NCBI RefSeq assembly: GCF_046299575.1 | Contig: NZ_JBKBHX010000002.1 | Span: forward strand, 434,001 to 498,000 | Direction of reading: 5' to 3' | DNA from: Thermaurantimonas sp046299575 | GTDB lineage: Bacteria; Bacteroidota; Bacteroidia; Flavobacteriales; Schleiferiaceae | Length of the DNA stretch: 64,000 bases | Part shown: piece by piece, positions 44,191 to 54,137 of the stretch | Layout of the letters: the number at the start of each line of letters is the position of its first letter | Numbering within the stretch: the first letter of the stretch is position 1 | The notes under the pieces: model-generated | Told to the model about the DNA's origin: nothing | Database searches by the model: none | Seen by the model: the letters and a program-made list of their open reading frames with translations, nothing else | Made by a program: the position numbers and the translations under genes

Positions 44191-44994
44191 TTAGGGAAGT
44201 ATGCTTTTGTTTTTTAAACCTTCGTATTGAATAAGTTCAGCTTTAAGTGAGCCAACTAATAATTCTGTTTTGATTAAAACTGGTACTTTGTTGTCGTCGT
44301 TTGATACCCAAATGGTCATTGTGTCTTTGTCTTTGAAAACTCGACCTTGTTGAACTAAAGGCTTGAATTTCAGGCAATTGATTTTTCCAAATTTGGTTTT
44401 AATAGTCTCTTCCCCAATATATCGGATTTGAAACTTAAACATTTCGTGATCGAGAAACACCGGAATCTGAATTACAGCTCCCGGAGTGAGTGATTTAATG
44501 TCGATAAACCGAGCATAGTAAAAGGCAGAAAAAATGTCTTGAGTGCGGTCTTCGAGCTGAAAGATTTTGTTTTTATCCAGCAATATGTCTACAGCAGTGT
44601 TTGTTTTAGAGTCGAAGAGGATGTGGTGTTTAATGATGTACCCACCTTCATCCACATCTCTGATGAATTCTATAGGTTCCAGGTTATCGATATCGTAGTA
44701 AGTTTCATATCTGTCGCGCACTCTGAAAAACCATTCGAACATTCCTTTTGAATAGCCGATGCCTACCATGTGGGCGATGTTTTTTCCTTGGCGCTGCTGA
44801 ATGTCATCAACGCTTAAAATGGCTTCTCCAGCTGTAAGTAATCCGTAAGATATTGAATACACAAGTCGCTCGCCGGTAGCAAATGGCTTGACTGAACTGA
44901 TGCGATTGGTTGGAGTGTTTTCGGCAGTTTGTACGGATGATTGTGCTCCGGCAGTGAGTGCTAAAAGTATTACTATGGCACTTTTGATGTTCAT
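44191..44994 (-). CDS. DUF3108 family exported protein
   Basis: A 267-residue protein with a signal peptide (about 1-18) and a beta-rich body like DUF3108 proteins: FATGERLVYSISYGLLTAGE (about 38-57), RDRYETYYDIDNLEP (about 92-106), and FGKINCLKFKPLVQQGRVFK near 202. Proteins of this family are periplasmic and mostly uncharacterised. It is convergent to the 1469-residue gene with a 15-base gap and divergent from the small membrane protein. Confidence 0.75.
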   Translation of the reverse strand: MNIKSAIVILLALTAGAQSSVQTAENTPTNRISSVKPFATGERLVYSISYGLLTAGEAILSVDDIQQRQGKNIAHMVGIGYSKGMFEWFFRVRDRYETYYDIDNLEPIEFIRDVDEGGYIIKHHILFDSKTNTAVDILLDKNKIFQLEDRTQDIFSAFYYARFIDIKSLTPGAVIQIPVFLDHEMFKFQIRYIGEETIKTKFGKINCLKFKPLVQQGRVFKDKDTMTIWVSNDDNKVPVLIKTELLVGSLKAELIQYEGLKNKSILP

Positions 44995-45041
44995 ACGGAA
45001 ACTTCTTTGTGCAAATAACTTCTAAAAAAATGCCAAAATTT

Positions 45042-45049
45042 TACTTTTG
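45042..45049 (+). promoter_or_regulatory. -7 box of the small membrane protein gene
   Basis: TACTTTTG fits TAnnTTTG and lies 21 bases before ATG 45071. It supports that start over the TTG at 45047, which falls inside the box. Confidence 0.5.
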
Positions 45050-45070
45050 TCCAAAGATAATAACAGTATT

Positions 45071-45592
45071 ATGAGACTCGCCATTTGGTTACTACTATTG
45101 GGCTTTTTGATTTATTCAGAAAACAGGCTTCGCACAGTTGGTGAAGAACGCCTTAAACCTTTGGTAAAAGGCATGAATCCACCGGACTTATCCATTGGAA
45201 TATCGAGAGAGAGTTTGATAAATTTTTATGAAACAGCCGGTCGGGAAGGAAGAGAGACCTACACTAACATATTGATGAGATACGACCTGCTATATCCTCT
45301 TTCCTATGGATTGTTTTTTGCCTACACCATTTCGCTTCTTATACGGAATTTCCGCAAGCGCTTTTTAAGTATCCTGATTTTTCTGCCTCTTATCGGTATG
45401 CTGTCAGACTTTGTAGAGAATGCGGGCTTTATACTGCTCGCTTACGAATACCCAAATTTTGACGATCAACTGTTTGAAATAGCTCGAACAGCACAAATAC
45501 TCAAGTGGTCAATGGCCTTCGCTTCAATAGCCTCTATACTTGTGCTATTGGTAGCTAATGGAATTAGACTCACCAATAGAACCAAATCTTAA
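45071..45592 (+). CDS. Small integral membrane protein, unknown function
   Basis: A 173-residue protein with about four membrane helices: residues about 3-18, 75-92, 98-125 (FLSILIFLPLIGMLSDFVEN) and 147-166. A roughly 50-residue loop with a conserved-looking SRESLINFYETAGREGRETY lies between the first two. No known family was recognised. It stands alone between a divergent DUF3108 gene and the convergent DUF349 gene. Confidence 0.65.
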   Translation: MRLAIWLLLLGFLIYSENRLRTVGEERLKPLVKGMNPPDLSIGISRESLINFYETAGREGRETYTNILMRYDLLYPLSYGLFFAYTISLLIRNFRKRFLSILIFLPLIGMLSDFVENAGFILLAYEYPNFDDQLFEIARTAQILKWSMAFASIASILVLLVANGIRLTNRTKS

Positions 45593-45621
45593 AGCAGGAA
45601 TAATCATTAAAACAAGGGCAT

Positions 45622-47628
45622 TTAGCGCTTTTTGTTGTTTTGCTTTTTACCCTTTTTGTTTTTTCGATCTCTTCCCTGATTTTTTTCTTTTTGTCTTTCG
45701 GTTCTTTGAGAACGTTCGATTTTTACCTCATGAAGGGGAAATTGATCCAATATTTCCAATTTTTTAGCCACGAGCTCGAGGTTTGCTTTGTGTCGGGAAA
45801 TATTTTTCTCAACCTCTTTGATAAAGGGATTTGAACTCGATTTATTAGAGAAAAGATTGATGTTGTTTTCTAGTTTTTGGAGGTCTTTTTTGAGGTCGTC
45901 GTACTGATGGAGGAGTCTTTGTCGCTCTATATACACAGCCTGCTTGTCGTCAGCATCCCACAAAGCTTGCATTTTCGCTTCGAAACGCACCAAGTAGATA
46001 TTTTCTTTATCGAGATCGAGTTTTTCAAAGAGTGCATCTATTAGCTTTTGAAACTCTTTATCGATGTCGCGATATTCAGCAGGAACTTTTCCAAGTGACT
46101 TCCACTTTTCAATTTGTTCTTTTAAGAAGGTAACACTGATGTTATCTGATGGAGTAGTCTTTAACTCTTCGAGAAGGGCTTTTTTGTTTTCGTAATTTTT
46201 GTAAAGCTCAGCTTCTTTTTCTTTAAGGTATGCATGATATCTGTCGAAAAAGGAGTTGCACAACTCTCTGAATTCATTCCACATCGATTCAGAGAGTTTT
46301 CTTGGCACCGGACCGATGTTTTTCCAATCGGCCTGCAATTTTTTAAAAAAGTTTACCCCCTCTTCCCAGTCAGTTCTTTCAGCATTTTGACGTGCGAGTT
46401 CGATCAGTTCTTTTTTCTTCTGAAGGTTTTGCTGCTGAACCTGTTTGAATTGCTTGTAAAAAGCGTTTTTGCGCTTTATTATATCTCGAATAGCTGCGTT
46501 GAAATCTTCCCAAATTTTATCGTTTTCTTCATGCAGAACCCTACCGATTTTTTTAAATCTTTCGGCGTACGAACTCAAACTTTGGGTCAGATTTTGCCAG
46601 CCTTCATGTGTATTGATTTCATCAAGATTAATGGAACGCAGCTCTTCGAGAATAGCTTTTTTCTGAGCGATTTTTTCCTCTTTTTCCTTTTTAATTAGCT
46701 CTGCCAATTCACTTTTTTTACTACGCACTTTGTCAATAGCTTCATAGAATGCCTTTGCAAGTGCTTCTCGATTTTCGTAAGGAACAGGCCCTGTTTCTCT
46801 CCACTCTTTTTCAAGCGCTCTTACGGCTTTATTAAAATCAGCGATGCGTTCAAAAGTCTTATCTGCCAATTCGAGTGCTCGCTGTATGATTTCTTCCTTG
46901 ATTTCCTGATTTTTTCTAAAGTGAAGTTCCCTAAAATCTTTATTTAACTTGAGATTGTCATAAAATCTGTCGAGGTAAAAAGAATAGGTACGATTTATGT
47001 GATCGGCCACATTGTAGGGTATAGGGCCAATTTTTTTCCAATTTTCTTGTAAGTTGCGGACCTTTTCGAAAATTTCCTCCGTAATGTCCACATTCATGGC
47101 AAGCGCTTTCAGCTCATCGAGTATAAGCTGCTTTTGATGAAGGTTGTTTTCGAGTTGTTCCTTTTTTTCTTTATAATATTCACTTAGTTTGTTCTTGTAT
47201 TCTTTGTAAAGTTCTTTGAATTTGATACGAAGCGGCTGTTCATAGCTGAAATCTATTTCATTGCCACCTTCTTCGACAAAGGCGTGGAGCTTATCTCTGC
47301 GCTCTTCGTCGAGATGATAGAGCAGATGCCTTTTGATGGCTTCCATATGCTGCTTTATGGCAGATACATGGTTGTGTTTCAGCAGCGAAACAGCTTCTTT
47401 ATAGAGTTTCTCTGGAGTATAATCTGCATATTTACTAAATAGACTTTCTGACTCTGAAGCTTCGTCTTCATGATCTTCTTCGTCAGAGTGATGCTCCTGG
47501 ATTATGTCATCCATTTCATCATTTTGAGAAATCGAAGTTGTTTCCGGAGTAGAGGTTACGGTTATTTCATTTTGATCATCTACAGTCTTAGCCATATTGT
47601 TTTCGTGAAGTCCGTTGTTCATAGTCAT
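45622..47628 (-). CDS. DUF349 repeat protein
   Basis: A 668-residue, largely coiled-coil cytoplasmic protein with five DUF349 repeats, each marked by a W/FKxxGxVP core: WKKIGPIPYN, WRETGPVPYE, FKKIGRVLHE, WKNIGPVPRK and WKSLGKVPAE. The N-terminus (about 1-60) is acidic and disordered; the C-terminus is strongly basic (KNKKGKKQNNKKR). The function is unknown; the repeat family is widespread in Bacteroidota and actinobacteria. ATG 47628 is preferred because an earlier start would run into aroE and yields a non-conserved extension; a second ATG at 47622 is possible. It lies 26 bases after aroE, in the same operon. Confidence 0.85.
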   Translation of the reverse strand: MTMNNGLHENNMAKTVDDQNEITVTSTPETTSISQNDEMDDIIQEHHSDEEDHEDEASESESLFSKYADYTPEKLYKEAVSLLKHNHVSAIKQHMEAIKRHLLYHLDEERRDKLHAFVEEGGNEIDFSYEQPLRIKFKELYKEYKNKLSEYYKEKKEQLENNLHQKQLILDELKALAMNVDITEEIFEKVRNLQENWKKIGPIPYNVADHINRTYSFYLDRFYDNLKLNKDFRELHFRKNQEIKEEIIQRALELADKTFERIADFNKAVRALEKEWRETGPVPYENREALAKAFYEAIDKVRSKKSELAELIKKEKEEKIAQKKAILEELRSINLDEINTHEGWQNLTQSLSSYAERFKKIGRVLHEENDKIWEDFNAAIRDIIKRKNAFYKQFKQVQQQNLQKKKELIELARQNAERTDWEEGVNFFKKLQADWKNIGPVPRKLSESMWNEFRELCNSFFDRYHAYLKEKEAELYKNYENKKALLEELKTTPSDNISVTFLKEQIEKWKSLGKVPAEYRDIDKEFQKLIDALFEKLDLDKENIYLVRFEAKMQALWDADDKQAVYIERQRLLHQYDDLKKDLQKLENNINLFSNKSSSNPFIKEVEKNISRHKANLELVAKKLEILDQFPLHEVKIERSQRTERQKEKNQGRDRKNKKGKKQNNKKR

Positions 47629-47654
47629 TATGTAAATATCAGAATAACAGTGTT

Positions 47655-48404
47655 TTACAAAGAATGTTTTGATATAAATTCCCACGCTTTGCGAGCTTGT
47701 AAATGTAGCATTTCAAGTCCATTTTGCACATAGGCCTTTTGGTTTTCACATTTTTGTAAAAAAAGAGTCTTTTCCGGATTGTAAATCAAGTCAAAACAAT
47801 AGCTTTTGGGTTTGATTTTTTTAAAGTCTATGGGTGGATGTTCATGGATACTCGGATACATTCCCAGTGGAGTGGTATTTACTATGATATCGGGGTATTC
47901 AAAGGCACTTTGATTAACCTCTTCATAAGTAAAGACATCAGCATTTTTTTTTGTGCGTGAAACTAGTATGTAAGGAATTCTCTGTTTTTCAAATACATAT
48001 TTTATGGCAGCGGCACTACCGCCAGTACCGAGTACCATGGCATTTGACGGTACCCAACCGTTTAAAAATTTTAAAAGACTGATTTCGAAGGCCACTGCAT
48101 CTGTATTGTGACCGATTAACTTACTTCCGTATGCTTTTACTACCGTATTAACTGCACCCACACCCTGAGCTTCTGGGGTAAGGTCGTGCAAGTAGTTGAG
48201 TATTTCCCGTTTGTATGGTATGGTTACATTAAAACCAATAATAGATTCATCTTTAAGGAGTCTAGAAACTTGTCGAATATCAGAAATTTCAAACAGTTGA
48301 TACGAAAACTCTGATAAATCCTCTTGCTCAAAAAGCTTTTTCCAAATTTTAGGTGAATATGAGTGGCTTAAAGGATAGCCAATAAGACCTATTATTTTAC
48401 CCAT
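47655..48404 (-). CDS. aroE: Shikimate dehydrogenase
   Basis: A 249-residue enzyme reducing 3-dehydroshikimate to shikimate with NADPH, step 4 of chorismate synthesis. Motifs: GYPLSHSYSP (substrate Ser residues, about 9-18), NVTIPYK with the catalytic Lys (about 59-65), the Asn and Asp around GHNTDAVAFE (about 95-104), and the GTGGSAAA cofactor loop. The start is set at ATG 48404; a GTG 12 bases upstream is possible. It overlaps the end of the DUF368 gene by 8 bases. Confidence 0.93.
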   Translation of the reverse strand: MGKIIGLIGYPLSHSYSPKIWKKLFEQEDLSEFSYQLFEISDIRQVSRLLKDESIIGFNVTIPYKREILNYLHDLTPEAQGVGAVNTVVKAYGSKLIGHNTDAVAFEISLLKFLNGWVPSNAMVLGTGGSAAAIKYVFEKQRIPYILVSRTKKNADVFTYEEVNQSAFEYPDIIVNTTPLGMYPSIHEHPPIDFKKIKPKSYCFDLIYNPEKTLFLQKCENQKAYVQNGLEMLHLQARKAWEFISKHSL

Positions 48405-49323
48405 TGCCTCGCTCACTAACCAGCTTGGCAGCCATCACCTCAATGGTAATTACGAGAGCCGCGCCAATTATGAAAAATATAAAACATTCAAAAATCATCG
48501 GATCACTTTGCATTTCAGTAGGCCATATGCTGCGTTCGATAAAGGGCACTTCTATGCCTTTGCTGTTGATGCGGGTTTGTAAAACTTTCTTCCAAGGCCA
48601 CACTTTATAGAGAGCGCCGATCATAAAACCACTTAGCAAGCCAACTGCTGCATCGTGGTATTTATTTAACAGCCATGTTAGGACGTTTGCCATTACCAAA
48701 AGCCCAAGTCCGCATCCAACGGCAAAAAGTATAATAATTCCGATTTGCAAAGAGGTAACAGCTTGAAGTATGGTCTCGTACTTGCCTAACAGAAGCAATA
48801 TAAAACTGCCCGAAATGCCTGGCAATATCATGGCTGATATGGCAATAAAGCCGCTAAGGAAAATGAAGAAATTTCCTTCGGGCAAAGAGACCGGAACAGA
48901 CCGAGTAATTTGGAACGCGATCGCAAATCCCAAAAGTAATAACGCGATTACGGCAACAGTCCAGGTTTTTATTTTTCTCATTACCAAAACAGAACTTGCC
49001 AAAATCAGCCCAAAAAAGAAAGACCACGTAAGTAATGGATAAACACTCAAAGCGTATTGAATAGCTTTTGCCAGGGATGCAATGGAGACGCCAATTCCGA
49101 GAAAAAGCGGTATTAAAACGCCGAGTCGGGCAGATTGTGCAAATGCTTGAAAGCCATTTGACTTCCACTCAAGCCAAGCCGGTCCGCCAAGATTTTTAAT
49201 GCCTGCAAGCAGATCTTCATAAACACCTGTAATGAATGCAATGGTGCCACCCGAAACACCTGGTACTATATCAGCAGCACCCATACCCATCCCCTTTAAA
49301 AATGTTAAAAAATACTGTTTCAT
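48397..49323 (-). CDS. DUF368 (PopT-type) membrane protein
   Basis: A 308-residue membrane protein with about eight to nine helices. The two DUF368 signature loops are present: GMGMGAADIVPGVSGGTIAF (about 11-30) and MILPGISGSFILLLLGKYE (about 165-183), an inverted-repeat arrangement. DUF368 members have been shown to recycle undecaprenyl phosphate across the inner membrane for cell-wall synthesis; that role is inferred here. First gene of the DUF368-aroE-DUF349 operon, with a TAGGTTTG -7 box at 49347-49340. Confidence 0.88.
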   Translation of the reverse strand: MKQYFLTFLKGMGMGAADIVPGVSGGTIAFITGVYEDLLAGIKNLGGPAWLEWKSNGFQAFAQSARLGVLIPLFLGIGVSIASLAKAIQYALSVYPLLTWSFFFGLILASSVLVMRKIKTWTVAVIALLLLGFAIAFQITRSVPVSLPEGNFFIFLSGFIAISAMILPGISGSFILLLLGKYETILQAVTSLQIGIIILFAVGCGLGLLVMANVLTWLLNKYHDAAVGLLSGFMIGALYKVWPWKKVLQTRINSKGIEVPFIERSIWPTEMQSDPMIFECFIFFIIGAALVITIEVMAAKLVSERGNG

Positions 49324-49339
49324 TTTAATAAATTGCCGA

Positions 49340-49347
49340 CAAACCTA
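49340..49347 (-). promoter_or_regulatory. DUF368-aroE-DUF349 operon promoter, -7 box
   Basis: On the minus strand 49347-49340 reads TAGGTTTG, a full match to TAnnTTTG, 16 bases before the ATG at 49323. Confidence 0.5.
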
Positions 49348-49425
49348 AGTGAAAAAAGGCAATTATGCCGGAGTATTCCGCTTTTGACCTGTTGATAAAA
49401 ATGCCTGCACGGCCTGTATTTGTTG

Positions 49426-49433
49426 TAATTTTG
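49426..49433 (+). promoter_or_regulatory. TPR gene promoter, -7 box
   Basis: TAATTTTG fits TAnnTTTG, 36 bases before ATG 49470. No -33 TTTG at the expected spacing. Confidence 0.4.
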
Positions 49434-49469
49434 TGGCCAAATTTGAAGTAATACTTCTCCTTATTTACC

Positions 49470-50867
49470 ATGCCTGATTTTGAATACGACGAAACCACCG
49501 GCTTAGTAATGCGCTTTGAGCGTATGCTCGCCGAGGATCGTCAAGAATACTTTGACATTGATGAGTTAGAAATAATCATCGATTATTATTACGCCAGCGA
49601 GGAGCTCAAAAAAGCCTTGAAAGTAGCCGATTATGGCTCCGAGATCTTTCCTGCTTCTGAAGTGTTTCCGATTCGCAAAGCGCAGATCTACATAGATCTG
49701 GGCAGAATCGACGAATCCCGTAGAGTATTGAAAAAAGCTGCACAGATAGATCCAGACAATCCAGATGTACTCTATCTGCACGCCGAAATACATTCTAAAA
49801 CCGGCAATCATCAACTCGCTATCCAATACCTCAAAAGACTCACTCAACTGTATCCCGAAGACACTGAGGCTTTGACTTTTTTAGCTTCTGAATATGTTGT
49901 GGTTTCTAACTTTCAGCAAGCCATAAGTATCTATCGTCAGTTGATCGAGGAATTTCCTGAAGATCATTTCATCTTACACAATTTGGTAAATTGTTATGAT
50001 GAAATAGGCAACCATGAAGAAGCCATTAAGCTTATAAACAACGTTATAGATAAAGTACCTTACAACGAAGTTGCATGGCACAATTTGGGAAATATGTATG
50101 CCAAAAGTGGCAATTACGAGAAAGCCATTTGGGCATACGAATATTCTATTCTGATCGATGAAAATTATATAGCGCCCTATTATGACCTTGGCTACACCTA
50201 TGAAACAGTGGGCAACTATGAAAAAGCCATAGAAATCTACAACCAAGCTTTAGAAATAGACATCTTCACAGCGCATTCCTACTTATGTCTCGGCAGGTGT
50301 TATGAGGCTTTAAATTCCAACAAAAAAGCACTTTTTTACTACAAAAAAGCTCTCGAAGAAGATGAAAATAACCCAGCAATACATGCTGCTCTCATAAAAT
50401 TTCATGCGCAAAAAGATCACAATCGCAAGGCTCTATTGACTCACATCGAAAGGCTGCTCGAATTAGAGCCTGATGCCGAAAGCAAGCTTTTAGCTGCAAA
50501 AATTCTCTTTGCTCATCGACTTGACGTCGAGGCCATGAAGATCACAATAGAACTCATGGCTCAGCGGAAGTATGACAAAGAGCTCCTTCTCTACTACACG
50601 CGTGTGCTTATCGGCACCAATCGATTTAAAATAGCCATTAAGATATTGCGGTATCTGACGGATGTGCATCCCGACGATATACATATTAGAATAATTTTAA
50701 CAGCTGTGTACATGCTAAATGACAACAATGCCTCTGCAAAAATTCATTTTCGGAAAGTCCGCAAACTCAGTTCCTATACCTTAGATGATCTGGTAGTACT
50801 GTTTGATCAATTTTTAAATACGGATGACCTCTCCGAGTGGATGTTTGATGTGAACATGGGGTTGTAG
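49470..50867 (+). CDS. Tetratricopeptide repeat protein
   Basis: A 465-residue soluble protein built of about ten TPR units (for example WHNLGNMYAKSGNYEKAIWA and YYDLGYTYETVGNYEKAIEI). No signal peptide or membrane helix, so probably cytoplasmic; TPR proteins act as protein-binding scaffolds. The acidic N-terminus (MPDFEYDETTGLVMRFERML) is free of repeats. It is followed 21 bases later by the TrkH-type transporter, probably cotranscribed. The specific partner is unknown. Confidence 0.88.
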   Translation: MPDFEYDETTGLVMRFERMLAEDRQEYFDIDELEIIIDYYYASEELKKALKVADYGSEIFPASEVFPIRKAQIYIDLGRIDESRRVLKKAAQIDPDNPDVLYLHAEIHSKTGNHQLAIQYLKRLTQLYPEDTEALTFLASEYVVVSNFQQAISIYRQLIEEFPEDHFILHNLVNCYDEIGNHEEAIKLINNVIDKVPYNEVAWHNLGNMYAKSGNYEKAIWAYEYSILIDENYIAPYYDLGYTYETVGNYEKAIEIYNQALEIDIFTAHSYLCLGRCYEALNSNKKALFYYKKALEEDENNPAIHAALIKFHAQKDHNRKALLTHIERLLELEPDAESKLLAAKILFAHRLDVEAMKITIELMAQRKYDKELLLYYTRVLIGTNRFKIAIKILRYLTDVHPDDIHIRIILTAVYMLNDNNASAKIHFRKVRKLSSYTLDDLVVLFDQFLNTDDLSEWMFDVNMGL

Positions 50868-50888
50868 CGCTTCGAATGCCCTGCAAAC

Positions 50889-52700
50889 ATGACGATCCTC
50901 AATCAAATACGCGAATGGATTAACATACGACTGTACCCTTCCAAAAGAAGGGTGCTTTTGTTTTTGAGGTATTCATCCTTTTTTGTAGCGCTCGGTACCT
51001 TATGTGCACTTGTCATAAATTACGGCTACGAGCTCAGTGGTGAAGACCGAAGAATGGTCTATCAAATCGTTCGCTTTTCCTTGGTTTTTTACTTGATTAA
51101 ATATGTAATAAAAATTATATACGATTTCCACCCTCTAGCGTTTATTAAAAATACCTTAAGGGAGGGCCTTATAATGCTCATCATTTTTGTGAATTTGCTC
51201 ACAATTCACTTTTTCGATTTCAACGTGTTAACTTTTTTAGGTAACTTATTCGATATCGGCGATATCAATCACTTTTTTGAGGTGGGTATTCAAGTGTATT
51301 TTTTAATTGTATTTTTAATAGAAGTAGGAAAGGCGACATCAATACTTGAAAAGATAAATGTAAGCCCGAGTACATTGTTTATTTTTTCATTCATCATTCT
51401 AATAACCGTTGGAACAGCCCTGCTGATGATGCCAGAGATGAACACAGCCGGGGTTAGTCCTCGATTTATTGATGCTCTTTTCACCAGTATATCTGCCAGT
51501 TGTGTAACAGGTCTAACGGTGGTTGATACCGGTAATTTTTGGTCGGTTAAAGGGCAATTCGTCATAATGGTGTTAATACAATTTGGCGGATTGAGCATTA
51601 TCAGTTTTGCTACACTACTTGTACTTTTTACTCGAAATAACATCGGAATTCGTCAGCAAAGCATTATGCAAAACAATCTTCTGGCTGATTCATTAAGTAG
51701 CTCTTCAGGTCTTTTAAAACGTATTTTTTATTATACTTTTTTCTTTGAAATTATCGGTGCTACGTTGTTGTATTTGTCCTATTACGGAAAGGTAGATTCG
51801 AGTGTGGGAAACAATATTTTCAATGCGCTTTTTCACAGCATATCAGCTTTCAATAATGCAGGCTTTTCAACTCATATTGGTGGATTTACATCCGATGAAG
51901 TGGATGATGTATATTTATTACATATTCTTATTGCTTTTTTAATCATTTTCGGCAGTTTGGGCTTTTCTAATATTTTTGATTTATTTTCGATCAGAAGGCG
52001 AAGAAGAGAACAAAGAAAGCCTTGGTTAGGGCTTAAAATCGACACTAAGATTTCGCTTTATGCCAGTAGTATTTTAATCTTGGTGGGTGCAGTTTTGTTT
52101 TACCTTTTGGAGGAAAAAAATGTGCTTTCTGGTAAAGATCTCTTTGCTAAAATTACCACATCTTTTTTTCAATCAGTAACCACACGTACAGCTGGCTTTA
52201 ACACGGTAGATGTTGGGTCACTTCAGATGTCCACAATGATAATTTTTATCTTTCTCATGTTTATTGGTGCCTCACCGGGTTCAACAGGGGGTGGTATTAA
52301 GACAAACACTTTTGTACTGATTTTTTTAGGCACTTACACCATCATCCGAGGTCGTGCTCGCTTTGAGCTTTTTAAGCGCACGATTCCGCACGATTTAGTA
52401 CTTAAGGCCTACTCTATAATGCTCTTCGCCATTTCGATCATCAGTCTGGGTATTTTTCTTCTCTCGTTGTTTGAGCCACAATTTTCCTTAATTCAAATAT
52501 CTTTCGAACAGGTAAGTGCTTTTGCAACGGTAGGGCTTTCAACGGGCATTACACCTCATCTCAGCACAGCCGGAAAAATCATCATAATGTTTACCATGTT
52601 TATTGGAAGAGTAGGACCATTGACCCTGGCTTATTCACTCTTGCGGCAAACCAGGGCCAATGCTTATAAATACCCTGAAGCACGTATGATGGTGGGTTAA
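50889..52700 (+). CDS. TrkH/KtrB-family potassium transporter
   Basis: A 603-residue K+ (or Na+/K+) uptake protein. The four pore-loop signatures are visible: SCVTGLTVVDTG (about 199-210), FNNAGFSTHIG (about 318-328), RTAGFNTVD (about 430-438) and FATVGLSTGI (about 548-557), with the glycines that line the selectivity filter. The N-terminal 150 residues add about four further helices beyond the core. No TrkA/KtrA regulatory subunit gene is in the window. Confidence 0.9.
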   Translation: MTILNQIREWINIRLYPSKRRVLLFLRYSSFFVALGTLCALVINYGYELSGEDRRMVYQIVRFSLVFYLIKYVIKIIYDFHPLAFIKNTLREGLIMLIIFVNLLTIHFFDFNVLTFLGNLFDIGDINHFFEVGIQVYFLIVFLIEVGKATSILEKINVSPSTLFIFSFIILITVGTALLMMPEMNTAGVSPRFIDALFTSISASCVTGLTVVDTGNFWSVKGQFVIMVLIQFGGLSIISFATLLVLFTRNNIGIRQQSIMQNNLLADSLSSSSGLLKRIFYYTFFFEIIGATLLYLSYYGKVDSSVGNNIFNALFHSISAFNNAGFSTHIGGFTSDEVDDVYLLHILIAFLIIFGSLGFSNIFDLFSIRRRRREQRKPWLGLKIDTKISLYASSILILVGAVLFYLLEEKNVLSGKDLFAKITTSFFQSVTTRTAGFNTVDVGSLQMSTMIIFIFLMFIGASPGSTGGGIKTNTFVLIFLGTYTIIRGRARFELFKRTIPHDLVLKAYSIMLFAISIISLGIFLLSLFEPQFSLIQISFEQVSAFATVGLSTGITPHLSTAGKIIIMFTMFIGRVGPLTLAYSLLRQTRANAYKYPEARMMVG

Positions 52701-52704
52701 TGTA

Positions 52705-54096
52705 TTATTTAAATAAATTTTTTACCCATTTTATCTTGTTGCCAAAAGGCGGGTAGCGCAGAGGAATGTCGATCCAGGTAGATTTGTACAATACGCTGCG
52801 CTCGTGCGAAAAGCAGTCGAAGCTGCGCTTGCCGTGATAATTTCCCATGCCGCTATTGCCTACGCCACCGAAGGGCAAATGGTCGTTGGCAACTTGCATC
52901 ACAACTTCATTGATGGCAGCTGAGCCAGAAGAGGTTTTTTGCAGGATTAATTCTTGCTCTTTGGAATCTTCTGAAAAAATGTAGAGCGCAAGCGGCTTTG
53001 GTCTTTCGTTGATGAATTGAATGGCTTCATGGAGTGTTTCAAAAGTTAAAATGGGCAAAACTGGACCAAAAATTTCTTCCTGCATCACAGGTTGATCGGC
53101 TGTAGCTTCTACGATGGTGGGCTCGATGTATCGGCGTTCGATGTCAGCGCGACCTCCAAAAAGCACTTTTGAGTGACGAATATAGTTTGCGATGCGCTCT
53201 GCATGGCCACGGCTTACGATGGCTGGATATTCTGGATTTTCAACTGGATTTTGACCATAGAATTTGTGGACATACTCCTTAAGTTTTTCGATTAAAGGCT
53301 CTTTAACGCTGCGCTGTACCATGATGTAATCAGGTGCTATGCATGTCTGGCCGGCGTTAATCAGCTTGCCCCACACAATTCGGCGTGCTGTTACATCAAT
53401 GTTAGCCTTTTCAGTGACGATAGTTGGGCTCTTACCGCCTAATTCGAGCACAACCGGAGTCAGGTGTTTAACTGCTGCTTCGTAAACAATTTTGCCTACT
53501 CGGGGGCTACCGGTAAAGAATATTTTATCCCATTTAAGCTCTAATAATGCCTTTGATACTTCCGGACCACCGGGGAGCACTTTTACGAAAGATTCGTCGA
53601 AGGTGTTTGAAATAATCTTCTCAATAACAGAAGCTACAGTAGGTGTAAATTCAGAGGGTTTGATTACTGCAGTATTACCCGCTGACAGAGCACCTATAAG
53701 TGGCATCATCACGAGTTGGAAGGGATAATTCCAAGGTGCTATGATGAGGGTTTGTCCGTAGGGTTGGGGAAGTATTCTACTCACAGACCAAAAGTGGATT
53801 AATTGATTGGTGGGTACGTGTTTGCCTTTAGCCCACTTAGGTAAATTTTTGTAATGGAGTTGAATTTCTTGATAAACGATACCAAGTTCAGTGGCCCATG
53901 CTTCGAACTCCGATTTTCGCAGGTCGGTGTGAAGTGCGCTAAGGATTTCACCTTCATACAATTCTATGCTTTTTTTAAGCCGCATAAGAGCTTCGCGTCG
54001 ATTTTGTACGGCTAGGGTATGTCCTTCAGCAAAGTACTTTTTCTGTTTTTCCAGAAGGTGAGAGAAGTTTATGGAAGTTATTTCTACGGTGTTCAT
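52705..54096 (-). CDS. Aldehyde dehydrogenase (class 3-like)
   Basis: A 463-residue NAD(P)-dependent aldehyde dehydrogenase. Motifs: IAPWNYPFQLV (about 119-129), FFTGSPRVGK (cofactor loop), VLELGGKSP with the catalytic Glu (about 215-223), and the catalytic Cys in NAGQTCIAPDY (about 250-260). The length and C-terminal hydrophobic stretch suit the fatty-aldehyde (class 3) branch. It converts aldehydes to carboxylic acids. It is convergent to the potassium transporter with a 4-base gap. Confidence 0.92.
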   Translation of the reverse strand: MNTVEITSINFSHLLEKQKKYFAEGHTLAVQNRREALMRLKKSIELYEGEILSALHTDLRKSEFEAWATELGIVYQEIQLHYKNLPKWAKGKHVPTNQLIHFWSVSRILPQPYGQTLIIAPWNYPFQLVMMPLIGALSAGNTAVIKPSEFTPTVASVIEKIISNTFDESFVKVLPGGPEVSKALLELKWDKIFFTGSPRVGKIVYEAAVKHLTPVVLELGGKSPTIVTEKANIDVTARRIVWGKLINAGQTCIAPDYIMVQRSVKEPLIEKLKEYVHKFYGQNPVENPEYPAIVSRGHAERIANYIRHSKVLFGGRADIERRYIEPTIVEATADQPVMQEEIFGPVLPILTFETLHEAIQFINERPKPLALYIFSEDSKEQELILQKTSSGSAAINEVVMQVANDHLPFGGVGNSGMGNYHGKRSFDCFSHERSVLYKSTWIDIPLRYPPFGNKIKWVKNLFK

Positions 54097-54137
54097 AGTC
54101 GCATTTTTACAATAAAGCGATAAGCAAAAAAATTTGT